Source: Clostridiaceae bacterium (GTDB lineage: Bacteria > Bacillota > Clostridia > Saccharofermentanales > DTU023). From it: a stretch of DNA of 34,702 bases. How positions within the stretch are numbered: the first letter of the stretch is position 1; every line of letters begins with the position of its first letter. Of this stretch, positions 7,469 through 16,391 are shown one piece after another. The translations under genes were made by a program, and so were the position numbers. The stretch spans positions 1 through 34,702 of the forward strand of contig JAAZKT010000084.1 in NCBI GenBank assembly GCA_012799695.1, given 5' to 3'. A model generated the notes under the pieces. The model made no database searches. It saw only the letters and a program-made list of their open reading frames with translations, and was not told the DNA's origin.

Positions 7469-8876
7469 TGAACGGACATTGCTCCCCGGCAAGCCTATAA
7501 AATTATCGGAACGTTTGAAGGGGCGCGCCTTGCCTCACGATGTCGCGATGGAACAGTCCGTTCTCGGATGCGCGATGTTGAAGCTTGAGGCTTTGTCCGC
7601 GATGATCTCGAAACTCAGATTTTCCGATTTTTATGATCCGCGCCATCAGCTTATCTTCGAAGCGATTGAGATGTTGCACATTGATCAAAAGCCGTGCGAC
7701 ATTTTGACGGTGACGAACCAACTTATTTTGAACGAGAATATCGCTGCGGTAGGCGGCCGCGAATACGTCTCGTCGCTTCCCGGATCGGTGCCATTCGCCG
7801 CAAACTACGCTTCGTATATCGATACGGTGAAAGGGCTGTCGCTGAAGCGGCGTATGATCATGGCGCTTGACGGTGTTATTGAACAGGCGTTTTCGACTGA
7901 TTTGGAAGCTGAGCAGCTTATTGAACTGGCGGCGCAGAGGATCATCAATATTCGTGAAGAAGGTAGTGAAACGGGGCTCACCAAAGTCGGTAAAGTGCTT
8001 AGCGATCGTATCAATGAGCTTTATCTCCAGTCGAAGGGCGTGAGGGTTCCGTTGCCGAAGACATGCTATCCGGGGCTTGATCGTGTGTTGGGCGGCCTTC
8101 GCAAGGGCGCGCTTTACATCTTGGCGTCACGACCCGGTATCGGAAAGTCGGCGTTTTCTCTAAACATCGCGCACAATGTTGCGCGTTTCTACGACGGTGT
8201 GGTCGCAATCTTCTCTTTGGAAATGAGCAAGGAAGAAGTCGCGACGAGGCTTCTTTCCTCCAAGACGGCCATGTCGTCCCAGCAGCTTGAGAGGCTCGAC
8301 GAGAAAGATGTAAGGTCATGGGATATGATTGCTGCCGGCTTGGGCGAGCTCTGCGATGTTCCGATCTATATCGATGATCATTCGTCTGTCAATGTTGTTG
8401 AGATACATGCGCGCTGTCGTCAATTACAGTTGAAATACAATAAACTCGACTTGGTTGTCGTCGACTATTTACAGTTGATGGGGACTGCCTCGGGACGCTC
8501 GAGAGCCGAGAATCGTCAGCAACAGATCGCGGAGATTTCGCGTATGTTGAAGGTGATGGCGCGCGATCTGGAAGTTCCTGTCTTGGCGCTGTCACAGCTC
8601 AGTCGTGAAGTGGATAAGAGTGATCGCAAACCGAAACTTGCCGACTTGCGTGAATCAGGAGCGATCGAACAGGATGCCGATGTTGTCATGTTCTTGCATG
8701 ATCCGGAGGGCAAGAGTGATGACAAAGCGTACAGAAACGAAATTAGGGAGATCGAGTTGATCGTCGAGAAAAATAGGCAAGGAGAGCGTACGCTCGTCAA
8801 GCTCGAATGGAATCCTGAAATTCTCACGTTCACTGAAGAGGGCTACGGTGGAGTGCCTGAACCTCCGTCCGTTTGA
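7461..8876 (+). CDS. dnaB: Replicative DNA helicase DnaB (DnaC in Bacillus naming)
   Basis: The hexameric helicase that unwinds DNA at the replication fork. The 471-residue protein has the N-terminal primase-interacting domain (about 22-125), a linker, and a RecA-like domain with Walker A ASRPGIGKS (222-230), the Walker B strand ending in VVVDYLQLMG, and the conserved DLRESGAIEQDADVVMFLH. The last Walker A residue is Ser where many homologues have Thr, a conservative change. It overlaps rplI by 8 bases, indicating coupling, as is common in Firmicutes. No intein is present. Confidence 0.96.
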   Translation: MDSERTLLPGKPIKLSERLKGRALPHDVAMEQSVLGCAMLKLEALSAMISKLRFSDFYDPRHQLIFEAIEMLHIDQKPCDILTVTNQLILNENIAAVGGREYVSSLPGSVPFAANYASYIDTVKGLSLKRRMIMALDGVIEQAFSTDLEAEQLIELAAQRIINIREEGSETGLTKVGKVLSDRINELYLQSKGVRVPLPKTCYPGLDRVLGGLRKGALYILASRPGIGKSAFSLNIAHNVARFYDGVVAIFSLEMSKEEVATRLLSSKTAMSSQQLERLDEKDVRSWDMIAAGLGELCDVPIYIDDHSSVNVVEIHARCRQLQLKYNKLDLVVVDYLQLMGTASGRSRAENRQQQIAEISRMLKVMARDLEVPVLALSQLSREVDKSDRKPKLADLRESGAIEQDADVVMFLHDPEGKSDDKAYRNEIREIELIVEKNRQGERTLVKLEWNPEILTFTEEGYGGVPEPPSV

Positions 8877-8885
8877 TACCGGTCA

Positions 8886-10001
8886 ATGACACAGCCAAAA
8901 GAGACATTCGAACTATTTCGAAAAATAACGTCGACATGTGAGCGATGGAACATGATTATGCAAGATTCCGTCGTCGTAGCGGGCGTGTCGGGCGGTGTCG
9001 ATTCGATGCTGATGCTCGCCTTTCTCGATTATTATCGAACGAAACATGATTTTTTTCTTCTTGTCTGTCATCTGAATCATATGATTCGCGGCGAGGATGC
9101 CGATTTTGACGAACTCCTCGTCGAGTCGTATTGTGCAGAGCGTTCGATCCCCTATGTTTCGGTGCGTCTCGATATCCCTAAACTCGCTGAAGAACGCGGT
9201 GTCAGTCTTGAGCAGGCGGGAAGAGATGCCCGGCGCGATACGTTGATGCGTCTCGGTATGGAGTACGCCGGCGACAGCATGTCATTTCGCATCGCGTTTG
9301 CTCACCATATGGATGATCGCGCCGAGAGTATTCTCATGCATGTGGGGCGCGGTTCAGGGCTGGCGGGGTTAGTGGGTATTCGATACGTCGACGGTGTTTT
9401 CATTCGACCGCTACTCGATTTGCGCCTTGACGAGATTGAATCCGCGGCAGGTATGCTCGGTTTGCCTTGGCGCGAAGACAAGACAAATCGATCGGACGAA
9501 TTCCTCCGCAACAGAGTGCGTCGCAATCTTATTCCCGCATGGCGTGATGTTCTCGGATATGATCCCGTGCCCGTTCTCGTGCGGCTCGGCGATGCTGCTG
9601 AAGGGGATGAGCGGGCGCTTGCGCTATGGGCCGAATCCTCGTATCGTGCTGCTCATTTGCCTGACGGAAAATTAGCCGTGTCGTCGTTGGCAGAATGTCC
9701 GCCGGCGATCACAAAACGTGTGCTCACGCGCTATTTTGACGATTCGATAATGAAACTTGATGCCGAAAATTCACGTGACCTTTATGTCCCCCGTGAGCCT
9801 GCGTTAGCTGATGGAGGCGTCCCGGCTCAATCAGCGTCAAAACTATCTCTTGGTGCCGCGCATCTCGAGCAACTTTTGATCGGTATTGAAAGGAGCGCGA
9901 GCGGTGAAGGGCGCGAAACTTCATTCTCACTACCGGGCGGAATCGTTGCGCGGATCTCCGACGGTCGTCTCTTTTTTATCTTTCCTAGAGTCGAGGAGTA
10001 G
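8886..10001 (+). CDS. tilS: tRNA(Ile) lysidine synthetase
   Basis: TilS joins lysine to C34 of the CAU-anticodon tRNA(Ile) using ATP, so that it reads AUA. The N-terminal PP-loop SGGVDS is at 35-40, followed by HLNHMIRGEDAD and AHHMDDRAE, both typical of TilS. At 371 residues it is shorter than the Bacillus (about 470) and E. coli (about 430) proteins; the C-terminal region looks reduced, ending in LPGGIVARISDGRLFFIFP, which matches the end of a shortened form. It lies 9 bases after dnaB and before hpt and ftsH, the classic tilS-hpt-ftsH order. No strong ribosome binding site is visible. Confidence 0.92.
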   Translation: MTQPKETFELFRKITSTCERWNMIMQDSVVVAGVSGGVDSMLMLAFLDYYRTKHDFFLLVCHLNHMIRGEDADFDELLVESYCAERSIPYVSVRLDIPKLAEERGVSLEQAGRDARRDTLMRLGMEYAGDSMSFRIAFAHHMDDRAESILMHVGRGSGLAGLVGIRYVDGVFIRPLLDLRLDEIESAAGMLGLPWREDKTNRSDEFLRNRVRRNLIPAWRDVLGYDPVPVLVRLGDAAEGDERALALWAESSYRAAHLPDGKLAVSSLAECPPAITKRVLTRYFDDSIMKLDAENSRDLYVPREPALADGGVPAQSASKLSLGAAHLEQLLIGIERSASGEGRETSFSLPGGIVARISDGRLFFIFPRVEE

Positions 10002-10165
10002 CCTTCACGGGAAGCCTCGTCCGTCAAATTGTCGTCGTTTCGCTTCCATTGTGCCGTGCGTTTCAAATCATATGCCTGCTACCCAATAGAGAATGGCTGT
10101 GATAAAATGCAAATAATTGCAGATGATATTATGTTGTTTGCCTGCGATTTGCGCGTTTGATCGCG

Positions 10166-10171
10166 TATAAT
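10166..10171 (+). promoter_or_regulatory. Candidate -10 element for hpt
   Basis: A perfect TATAAT (10166-10171) lies 38 bases before hpt in a 207-base AT-rich spacer that holds no gene. No good -35 hexamer lies 16-18 bases upstream, so the promoter is only a candidate. Confidence 0.35.
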
Positions 10172-10208
10172 TGATGTTTCACTCCAAACAGAAAGAGAAG
10201 GTTAATAA

Positions 10209-10751
10209 TTGCCTATGCCTTACAGAGAAAAAAAGATCGATCACATGTTAGTCGATCGTGAGACAATCGATGCGTTCATTAAGCGTCTCGGTAAAGAAAT
10301 TAGCCGAGATTACCGCGGGGAAGAGCTTTTCTTTATCTGCGTGCTCAAAGGCTCTTTCATGTTCGCTGCAGATCTCATTCGGGAGATCGATCTTCCGTGT
10401 CAAATTGATTTCATGTCGGTCAGCAGCTACGCTGGGGAAAAGACGACCGGTGTCGTAAAGATCAATAAAGACCTTGACAGCAGCATCGCCGGAAAACACG
10501 TACTCATTGTGGAAGACATTGTCGATACCGGACTGACACTCAATCATTTGAAATCCTTGCTATCGACAAGAAATCCTGCAAGTATCGGCATTGTAACCGC
10601 TTTTGACAAACCGATGCGTCGGAGAGTCGATATTCATGTAGACTACGTAGGGATGGAAGTGCCGAATGAGTTTATTGTCGGATACGGTCTCGACCTTGAT
10701 GGGTATTACAGGAATTTGCCCGAAGTTGCCGTTCTCAGCGACAAAGAGTGA
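10209..10751 (+). CDS. hpt: Hypoxanthine phosphoribosyltransferase
   Basis: It salvages hypoxanthine (and guanine) to the nucleotide with PRPP. The 180-residue protein carries VLKGSFMFAADLIR (45-58), the flexible-loop SSY (72-74) and the PRPP-binding motif VLIVEDIVDTGLT (98-110). The start is uncertain: GAGAAGG (10195-10201) is 7 bases from the TTG at 10209 and 13 from an in-frame ATG at 10215; I favour the TTG for its spacing. It stands between tilS and ftsH as in Bacillus, where HprT also affects ftsH expression. Confidence 0.95.
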   Translation: MPMPYREKKIDHMLVDRETIDAFIKRLGKEISRDYRGEELFFICVLKGSFMFAADLIREIDLPCQIDFMSVSSYAGEKTTGVVKINKDLDSSIAGKHVLIVEDIVDTGLTLNHLKSLLSTRNPASIGIVTAFDKPMRRRVDIHVDYVGMEVPNEFIVGYGLDLDGYYRNLPEVAVLSDKE

Positions 10752-10808
10752 TCGCTTTTTTAATCGGGCGTAAATGATTAGCTAGAATAATAGGGTATTA
10801 AACGCAAC

Positions 10809-12734
10809 ATGGAGCAACAAAGAAGATCCGGCGGTTTTTCTTTTTATATCATCTTGATGATCGCCATTTTGGTGACAACGTTCTTGCTGTCCAAGTCAGA
10901 CAACAAGGATATCACTCTCTATGAAGTGGAGCAGATGATTCAAAGCGGGCAAGTCGAGTCGGTTACGATTGACGGGGCGTCGCTCAATTTAAAAATGAGC
11001 GAAAACGCGGTCAAGGCCGGCAATCCCGCTATCGTGAAAAAAACCATTCCGTCTGAAACGATTCCTTTGTATCTCGAGCTTTTGCGCGACGCGAAGATCA
11101 ACGGCAAAATTGCCTCATTCGATTACAATCGGCCAACTGACTTCGGAAACATTATGAATGCAGTTCTCCTGATTCTCATGATGGTTTCGCTCGGTGCATT
11201 CGTTTTCATATCGTACTCGCGGAGGGACAGCGACGGGAGAACTGCGATGTCGTTCGGAAAGAGTCGCGCGACGCTCGCCGATCCCGGTCAAAGCAAAGTG
11301 ACATTCGAGGATGTGGCAGGCGCGAAGGAGGAGAAGGAAGAATTACAGGAAGTCGTCGATTTCCTGAAAAATCCTAAGAAATACACGGAACTCGGCGCAA
11401 AGATTCCGAAAGGCATTTTACTCGTAGGGCCTCCGGGAACCGGTAAGACGCTTTTGGCGCGAGCAGTCGCCGGGGAGGCGCACGTCCCGTTCTTCACGAT
11501 CAGCGGCTCCGATTTTGTCGAGATGTTTGTCGGTGTCGGCGCGTCACGCGTCCGCAACCTCTTCCTCAACGCGAAGAAAAAAGCCCCTTGCATCGTTTTC
11601 ATTGACGAGATTGACGCCGTAGGGCGTCATCGCGGCGCCGGTCTTGGCGGCGGTCATGACGAGCGCGAACAGACGCTTAACCAACTTCTTGTCGAGATGG
11701 ACGGTTTCGGACCCAACGAGGGAGTCATCGTCTTGGCGGCGACGAACCGTCCAGATATTCTCGACAATGCTCTCCTGCGTCCGGGACGTTTCGACAGACG
11801 TATTTTCGTCATGCGTCCAGACCTTTTGGGACGCGAGGAAATTTTGCACGTTCATGCGAAGGACAAGCCGCTCGCCAAAGACGTCGACCTCGCCGAGGTT
11901 GCTAAGATGACACCCGGTTTTACGGGGGCAGATCTTGCGAACTTGCTGAATGAGGCAGCTCTCCTTGCTGCGAGACGCAACGATACGGTCATTCACTATT
12001 CGGATATTTCGGAGGCAGTATTTAAAGTGACGATCGGTCCCGAGAAGAAGAGTCGCGTCATCAATGATGAGGAGAGAAAGCTTACGGCCTATCACGAGTC
12101 GGGGCATGCGATTGTGTTGCGCGAGGTCTCGCAAACGGATCGCGTCGAGCGCGTCTCGATCATTCCTGCCGGAGGTGCCGGCGGTTATACGGCATACAAG
12201 CCGAACGAGGATTTCTATTTCAAAACGAAATCTCAATTATTGGGAGAAATCATGATGGCGCTCGGCGGTCGTGCCGCCGAAGAGATCGTCTTCGGCGAAA
12301 CGAGCACGGGAGCCAGTTCGGATCTCAAGCACGTCAACCAGATCGCCCGCAACATGGTGACGAAGTACGGTATGAGCAGTCGTCTCGGCAACCTCGTGAC
12401 AGCCGAGCAGGACGAGGTCTTCATAGGTCGCGACTACGGGCACGTTCAAGGGCATAGCGACGTGCTGCAGGCGACGATCGACGAAGAAGTCGCAAGAATT
12501 CTCGAAGAAGCTTACGACCAGACGAAGAACATTCTCACGATCAACCGTACTTTGCTTGAAACATTGTCGCAAGTTCTTTTGGAAAAGGAAAAAATCGAAT
12601 CGGAGGAGTTCGAAGCGATCTATCGCGCACACGCGGTCGAGCCTAAACCGTTGCCCGGTGACGATGCTCACAAAGTAACCGTTGAGCCGGAGGAACCATT
12701 CTCCGGAGCGGACAGTGGTGCGGTCGCTGACTAG
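10809..12734 (+). CDS. ftsH: ATP-dependent zinc metalloprotease FtsH
   Basis: A membrane-anchored AAA+ protease that degrades misassembled membrane proteins and selected regulators. The 641-residue protein has two transmembrane helices (about 11-28 and 115-135) flanking a short extracytoplasmic domain, Walker A GPPGTGKT (207-214), Walker [10 protein letters not shown] (262-270), the second region of homology [20 protein letters not shown] (311-330), and the zinc site HESGH (429-433). The C-terminus after the protease domain is acidic. No good ribosome binding site precedes the ATG at 10809. Confidence 0.97.
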   Translation: MEQQRRSGGFSFYIILMIAILVTTFLLSKSDNKDITLYEVEQMIQSGQVESVTIDGASLNLKMSENAVKAGNPAIVKKTIPSETIPLYLELLRDAKINGKIASFDYNRPTDFGNIMNAVLLILMMVSLGAFVFISYSRRDSDGRTAMSFGKSRATLADPGQSKVTFEDVAGAKEEKEELQEVVDFLKNPKKYTELGAKIPKGILLVGPPGTGKTLLARAVAGEAHVPFFTISGSDFVEMFVGVGASRVRNLFLNAKKKAPCIVFIDEIDAVGRHRGAGLGGGHDEREQTLNQLLVEMDGFGPNEGVIVLAATNRPDILDNALLRPGRFDRRIFVMRPDLLGREEILHVHAKDKPLAKDVDLAEVAKMTPGFTGADLANLLNEAALLAARRNDTVIHYSDISEAVFKVTIGPEKKSRVINDEERKLTAYHESGHAIVLREVSQTDRVERVSIIPAGGAGGYTAYKPNEDFYFKTKSQLLGEIMMALGGRAAEEIVFGETSTGASSDLKHVNQIARNMVTKYGMSSRLGNLVTAEQDEVFIGRDYGHVQGHSDVLQATIDEEVARILEEAYDQTKNILTINRTLLETLSQVLLEKEKIESEEFEAIYRAHAVEPKPLPGDDAHKVTVEPEEPFSGADSGAVAD

Positions 12735-12777
12735 GCGTGATTGCACTCCGAATCAATACTAATAAGGGGAAAGTGGC

Positions 12778-13230
12778 ATGTCTGATGATAAGTTTTTGCT
12801 GGAAGATTGTATTGCGTTCATAGCTTGTCGCGATGCGAAACGCCTCGCTGATTCTGTTGAACGAAAACTGACGCCACATAATATAACGAGGGTGCAGTGG
12901 AATGCACTGTATTACATCGACCTTCAAAAAGACGAAACGATCACACAAAGGGAACTTGCCGACTGCATGGGTCTGCGTGAACCGACGATGGTACGATTGA
13001 TTGACCGCATGGAAAAGAACGGTCTCTTGAAACGCGTAACGTCAAAACAAGATCGACGCCGGAACAATCTCGTTCTCACAAAAAAGGGGAGCGAGATCAA
13101 TGAGAAGCTCTGCGGTATCGTCAATAAGTTTAAAGCTGATTGTGAGAGCGGTATCCCGGAAGACGACCTTGCAACATTCAAGCGCGTTTTCAAACAGATT
13201 GTTGAAAATTGCGCTGACGACCATTTCTAA
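12778..13230 (+). CDS. MarR family transcriptional regulator
   Basis: A 150-residue winged-helix regulator of the MarR family, which usually act as dimers whose DNA binding is changed by small ligands or oxidation. The DNA-recognition region ITQRELADCMGLREPTMVRL is followed by the wing with SKQDRRRNNLVLTKKG, the typical D-x-R-x3-hydrophobic signature. AAGGGG lies about 8 bases before the ATG at 12778. It sits 43 bases after ftsH on the same strand and ends only 5 bases before the convergent murC stop. Its targets cannot be told from the sequence. Confidence 0.9.
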   Translation: MSDDKFLLEDCIAFIACRDAKRLADSVERKLTPHNITRVQWNALYYIDLQKDETITQRELADCMGLREPTMVRLIDRMEKNGLLKRVTSKQDRRRNNLVLTKKGSEINEKLCGIVNKFKADCESGIPEDDLATFKRVFKQIVENCADDHF

Positions 13231-13235
13231 CCATT

Positions 13236-14831
13236 CTAAACGACCGGTTTCATGTGATCGGTACGCCCCGTCAGGCGATCTCCGACATTTCTTAAATCAA
13301 CACCCATGATGAGGAGCACATCGCCCGGCTCAATGATTCGGCGCAAGTGCTCCTCCAACATTTCATTCGTCGGGTAGAACTCCGCCTGTCCGCCCAATTC
13401 ATTGATGCGATCGCAGATGTCCTTGGAGCTGATCGACGTATCCTTTTCACGGTCATCGTAGATTTCTGACATCATGATGGGTCGAACGTCCAGCATCGAG
13501 TCGACAAAGTCATCGAAAAAACCGCGAACGCGGCTGTGCGTCAGCGGTTGGAAACAGATCCAAAGACGTTTCGCCGGCAAGTGGCGCGCAGCCTCGATCG
13601 TGACACGTACGGCGGACGGGTGGTGTGCATAATCGACGATCACTTCGGCTCCATTGTAATAGCCGGCTCTCGTAAACCGTCCTTCCGCACCGCGGAAAGA
13701 TCGAAGCGCGATTTTAGCCGCTTCAGGCGTTCCGCCGGAAAGATCTGCAGCGACGATGGCACCCATCGCATTCTGAATATTGAATTCGCCCGGAACGGTC
13801 AATGTGATGTCCGTATATATAGTATCTCCTTTATACACGTCGCAGCACGGCTCGCCGCGATCGTTGTAGTGGAGATCGGTATAGTAGTAGTCGGGTCTCT
13901 TACCGTAGCGGTTTGTCTCATTCTTCTCGCCGAACCAGATGATTTTGAGCTTGTCGAGATGCCCGGGGCGAACCGTCTCGACGAGGTCAAGCATTATATT
14001 TATATCTTGGTCGTACGTAGGCAGGATGAGTACGGATCCGGCAGGTTGAATCGCAACGAATCTCGCGAAAGCATCAATCAAGTCGTCATGTGTCTTATAG
14101 CAGTCGATGTGATCGTGAACGAGATTCAAGACGACGGTCGCCGTGCCGCTGTAATTGTAAAAACCGCGTTTGAACTCACATGCTTCAGAGAGCAGGAAAT
14201 CGCGTTGTTTCGTTTTGCTGAGTCGAACGGTTGTTTTAAACTCGATCAGTTCGGCTCCGAGATGCACGGTCGGATCGATTCCCGATTCCATCATGATCAG
14301 GGCGCACATGGCCGTGCACGTCGATTTCCCGTTCGTCCCGCTGATGTTGATCACGCGATCGAATAACCGATTGATTGCACCTAGAAAGATTGAGCGCTCG
14401 ACACAGGGAATACCTAGCTCGACGGCACGCAAACGCTCGGGGTTATCGTCAAAGACGGCTTTCGAAAAGACAACGAGATCCGGGGCGGTGCGGTCAATCG
14501 ACTCGGCGGCATGGTGGTGGACGACAGGAATGCCGAGCGTTCCTAAATATGCCGTTCTCGCATTCGGATGCGGATCTGAACCGAAGCACGAGACGCCCTC
14601 GTGATGGGCTAACTCCGCCAAACCGCACATGCTGATTCCGCCGATACCGACGAAGAAAATCGTCTTCCCCGGCGCGATCTGCTCCGCTATTCTCCCAAAA
14701 TTGATGACTTCCAGTCCCGTGATCGACGAGGCAAGATCATCCGGAGTCCTTACGACAGACGGATCGGAGAAGCGCGGAAGTTTCGCTTTGGGATGCTCCG
14801 CTCTCTCAAAATCATTTGTTTCGATCGTCAT
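13236..14831 (-). CDS. murC: UDP-N-acetylmuramate--L-alanine ligase (MurC), divergent form
   Basis: MurC adds L-alanine to UDP-MurNAc in peptidoglycan synthesis. The 531-residue product has the Rossmann start GIGGISMCGLA (62-72), the ATP loop GTNGKST (165-171), and DYAHHPSAV (400-408), the MurC-type DYAHHP block. It is longer than usual MurC (about 430-490): some 50 residues precede the Rossmann fold. The ATP loop is GTNGKST rather than GTHGKTT, and SEACEFKRGF (215-224) replaces the common EADESDGSF. I start at the ATG at 14831, with AAGGAT about 9 bases upstream; the frame is open further. It converges with the MarR gene and diverges from the S10 operon. A different Mur-ligase role is possible but less likely. 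Confidence 0.8.
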   Translation of the reverse strand: MTIETNDFERAEHPKAKLPRFSDPSVVRTPDDLASSITGLEVINFGRIAEQIAPGKTIFFVGIGGISMCGLAELAHHEGVSCFGSDPHPNARTAYLGTLGIPVVHHHAAESIDRTAPDLVVFSKAVFDDNPERLRAVELGIPCVERSIFLGAINRLFDRVINISGTNGKSTCTAMCALIMMESGIDPTVHLGAELIEFKTTVRLSKTKQRDFLLSEACEFKRGFYNYSGTATVVLNLVHDHIDCYKTHDDLIDAFARFVAIQPAGSVLILPTYDQDINIMLDLVETVRPGHLDKLKIIWFGEKNETNRYGKRPDYYYTDLHYNDRGEPCCDVYKGDTIYTDITLTVPGEFNIQNAMGAIVAADLSGGTPEAAKIALRSFRGAEGRFTRAGYYNGAEVIVDYAHHPSAVRVTIEAARHLPAKRLWICFQPLTHSRVRGFFDDFVDSMLDVRPIMMSEIYDDREKDTSISSKDICDRINELGGQAEFYPTNEMLEEHLRRIIEPGDVLLIMGVDLRNVGDRLTGRTDHMKPVV

Positions 14832-15014
14832 GGTTTTAATCCTTATCTTCGCGACTTCTCGGAATATGGTCGTCGTCTTCGATGTTAGACTGCATATATT
14901 CGGTATTTTACCATGCACGAGGTAGAGGTGAAAGGCGTCATCGACAAGATCGTGCCCATGACAGCGGTGTCCAAGGCTACAGCGTCCAAGACGACTTTTG
15001 GATCGATTTTGCAC
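14832..15014. other. Divergent spacer between murC and the S10 promoter
   Basis: No gene is visible in this part of the 470-base gap between murC and rpsJ. It should contain the murC promoter on the minus strand, but I see no convincing hexamer pair. Confidence 0.4.
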
Positions 15015-15043
15015 TTGCATCATCCGAAAAGCTGATGTATACT
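15015..15043 (+). promoter_or_regulatory. Promoter of the S10-spc ribosomal protein operon
   Basis: A -35 TTGCAT (15015-15020) and a -10 TATACT (15038-15043) with the ideal 17-base spacer; a TG directly precedes the -10. It lies about 250 bases before rpsJ. The same -35 hexamer occurs in the internal promoter before rpmJ. Confidence 0.75.
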
Positions 15044-15049
15044 ACCTTT

Positions 15050-15301
15050 TGCGTCTTTTTCGCGCGACTTGTCGCGCGCTCAAGATAACGATGACGGTGG
15101 AGATTGCTTGCCGATTTGCTGCAATCCGCAAGGTCACTTCACCCGAGTAGCTCGAACTCGATATCGGGCGCAGAATCCCTTGGCAGTAGGGTTCCCAGCG
15201 TTTGCATCGGGAGATGCTCGTCTGGGATTTCAATTGGCAAAGAATGATACGCCCGAACCAATAGTGATTCTGGATGCAGACAACAGGAGGAATATTAGGA
15301 A
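15050..15301 (+). promoter_or_regulatory. Long structured leader of the S10 operon
   Basis: About 250 untranslated bases precede rpsJ. Four successive hairpins can be read: CGCGCGA/TCGCGCG (15061-15078), CTTGC-c-GATT/AATC-c-GCAAG (15107-15132), CCCGA/TCGGG (15142-15168) and GAA-t-CCCT/AGGGTTC (15173-15194). The ribosome binding site AGGAGG is at 15285-15290. In E. coli the S10 leader is bound by L4 for feedback control; a comparable role here is inference. Confidence 0.5.
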
Positions 15302-15613
15302 ATGGCAATTAATCAGAAAATCAGAATTCGCCTCAAAGCGTTCGACAGCCGCATTCTCGATGACAGCGCACGTCGCATTGTCAACACGGCGGAGAGAACC
15401 GGTGCAAGCGTATCAGGTCCGATCCCGCTCCCGACGGAGAAAGAGGTCATCACGATCTTGCGCTCACCCCACGTTAACAAGGATTCGCGCGAACAATTTG
15501 AGATCCGTACGCACAAGCGTCTGATAGATATTCTTGCCCCGACGTCGAAGACGGTCGAGTCGCTCATGCGCCTCGAAATGCCTGCCGGCGTCAACATTGA
15601 GATTAAACTGTAA
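15302..15613 (+). CDS. rpsJ: 30S ribosomal protein S10
   Basis: A 103-residue S10 of normal length, part of the small-subunit head; the family also acts in antitermination as NusE. It starts [20 protein letters not shown] and contains the conserved GPIPLPTEK and RTHKRLIDI blocks. AGGAGG lies 11 bases upstream of the ATG at 15302. First gene of the S10 operon; the str genes (rpsL, rpsG, fusA, tuf) that often precede it are not here. Confidence 0.98.
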   Translation: MAINQKIRIRLKAFDSRILDDSARRIVNTAERTGASVSGPIPLPTEKEVITILRSPHVNKDSREQFEIRTHKRLIDILAPTSKTVESLMRLEMPAGVNIEIKL

Positions 15614-15680
15614 ACCCGCGCTCACGGGTCAATGTTTGCTGTAAGAGATACGGTAAACCAATAACTCAGGAGGTTATAAC

Positions 15681-16379
15681 ATGGCAAAGTTCATGCTCGG
15701 TCGTAAAGCCGGGATGACACAAGTCTTTGACGAAAACGGGTCTGTCATTCCCGTCACTGTCATCGCCTGTGACCCCGTGACTGTTTTGCAGAATAAAACA
15801 GTCGAAACAGATGGCTATTGCGCAGTGCGCGTCGGCTATGAAGAGTACAAAGATACTGAAAAAGAAACAAAAAAAGATACTGCTAAAACCAAAAAAGAAA
15901 GAAAAAAGGAAAGAAGAAAATTTGGTAGCCGCCCTCATCGCGGGCAGTTTAAGAAAATCGGCGTCAAGACCATGCGCGTCATTCGCGAGTTTCGCACTGA
16001 TGAGGAGTACGAGCCGGGACAGGTTATCTCAGTCAACGAGATGTTTGAAGCGGGGGACGCCGTCGATGTATCAGGAACATCGAAGGGTAAAGGGTACTCC
16101 GGTGCGATTCGTCGCCACGGCATGAGGCGCGGCCCCAGGACTCACGGCTCGAAATATCATCGCAAAGCGGGTCCTATGAGTTCAGCCGCCACACCGGCGA
16201 GAGTATTCAAAGGCAAAAAATTGCCGGGTCAACTCGGATACAAGCGCGTGACTGTTCAGAATCTCTCTGTTGTTCAGGTCGATGGGGAGCGAAACTTCCT
16301 CGTTGTGAAGGGTGCGGTGCCCGGACCAAAAGGCGGCCTCCTCGAAATCCGGTCGACTGTCAAGACGAAGAAGAAGTAG
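15681..16379 (+). CDS. rplC: 50S ribosomal protein L3 with a Lys/Arg-rich insertion
   Basis: L3 is an early-assembling large-subunit protein near the peptidyl transferase centre. The 232-residue protein has the conserved MLGRKAGMTQVF start and the RRHGMRRGPRTHGSKYHR block. It is about 20 residues longer than usual because of an insertion at about 57-82, rich in Lys, Arg and Glu (KDTEKETKKDTAKTKKERKK), between the strand GYEEY and HRGQFKKIGV. The DNA for this part (15849-15926) is strikingly A-rich compared with the rest of the gene. AGGAGG (15668-15673) is 7 bases before the ATG. Confidence 0.97.
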   Translation: MAKFMLGRKAGMTQVFDENGSVIPVTVIACDPVTVLQNKTVETDGYCAVRVGYEEYKDTEKETKKDTAKTKKERKKERRKFGSRPHRGQFKKIGVKTMRVIREFRTDEEYEPGQVISVNEMFEAGDAVDVSGTSKGKGYSGAIRRHGMRRGPRTHGSKYHRKAGPMSSAATPARVFKGKKLPGQLGYKRVTVQNLSVVQVDGERNFLVVKGAVPGPKGGLLEIRSTVKTKKK

Positions 16380-16391
16380 AGGGAGATACGT

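Noticed and set aside
11544-12236. Long minus-strand frame opposite ftsH, and similar frames opposite prfA (3073-3639), rpsF (5402-6049) and rplF-rpsE (22960-23946)
   Set aside because: They lie fully opposite well-supported genes, show no recognisable domains and have no good start signals; they are shadows.
13536-14366. Plus-strand frame of 276 codons opposite murC
   Set aside because: The minus-strand MurC has clear motifs; the plus-strand frame has no recognisable features.
15061-15078. CGCGCGA/TCGCGCG hairpin as a terminator
   Set aside because: No T run follows on either strand, and it lies just after a promoter; treated as part of the S10 leader.
15869-15875. A-AAA-AAA slippery heptamer in frame within rplC, possible programmed frameshift
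   Set aside because: It lies in a Lys-rich insertion where such runs are expected; I see no useful frame in the -1 register and no obvious stimulating structure.
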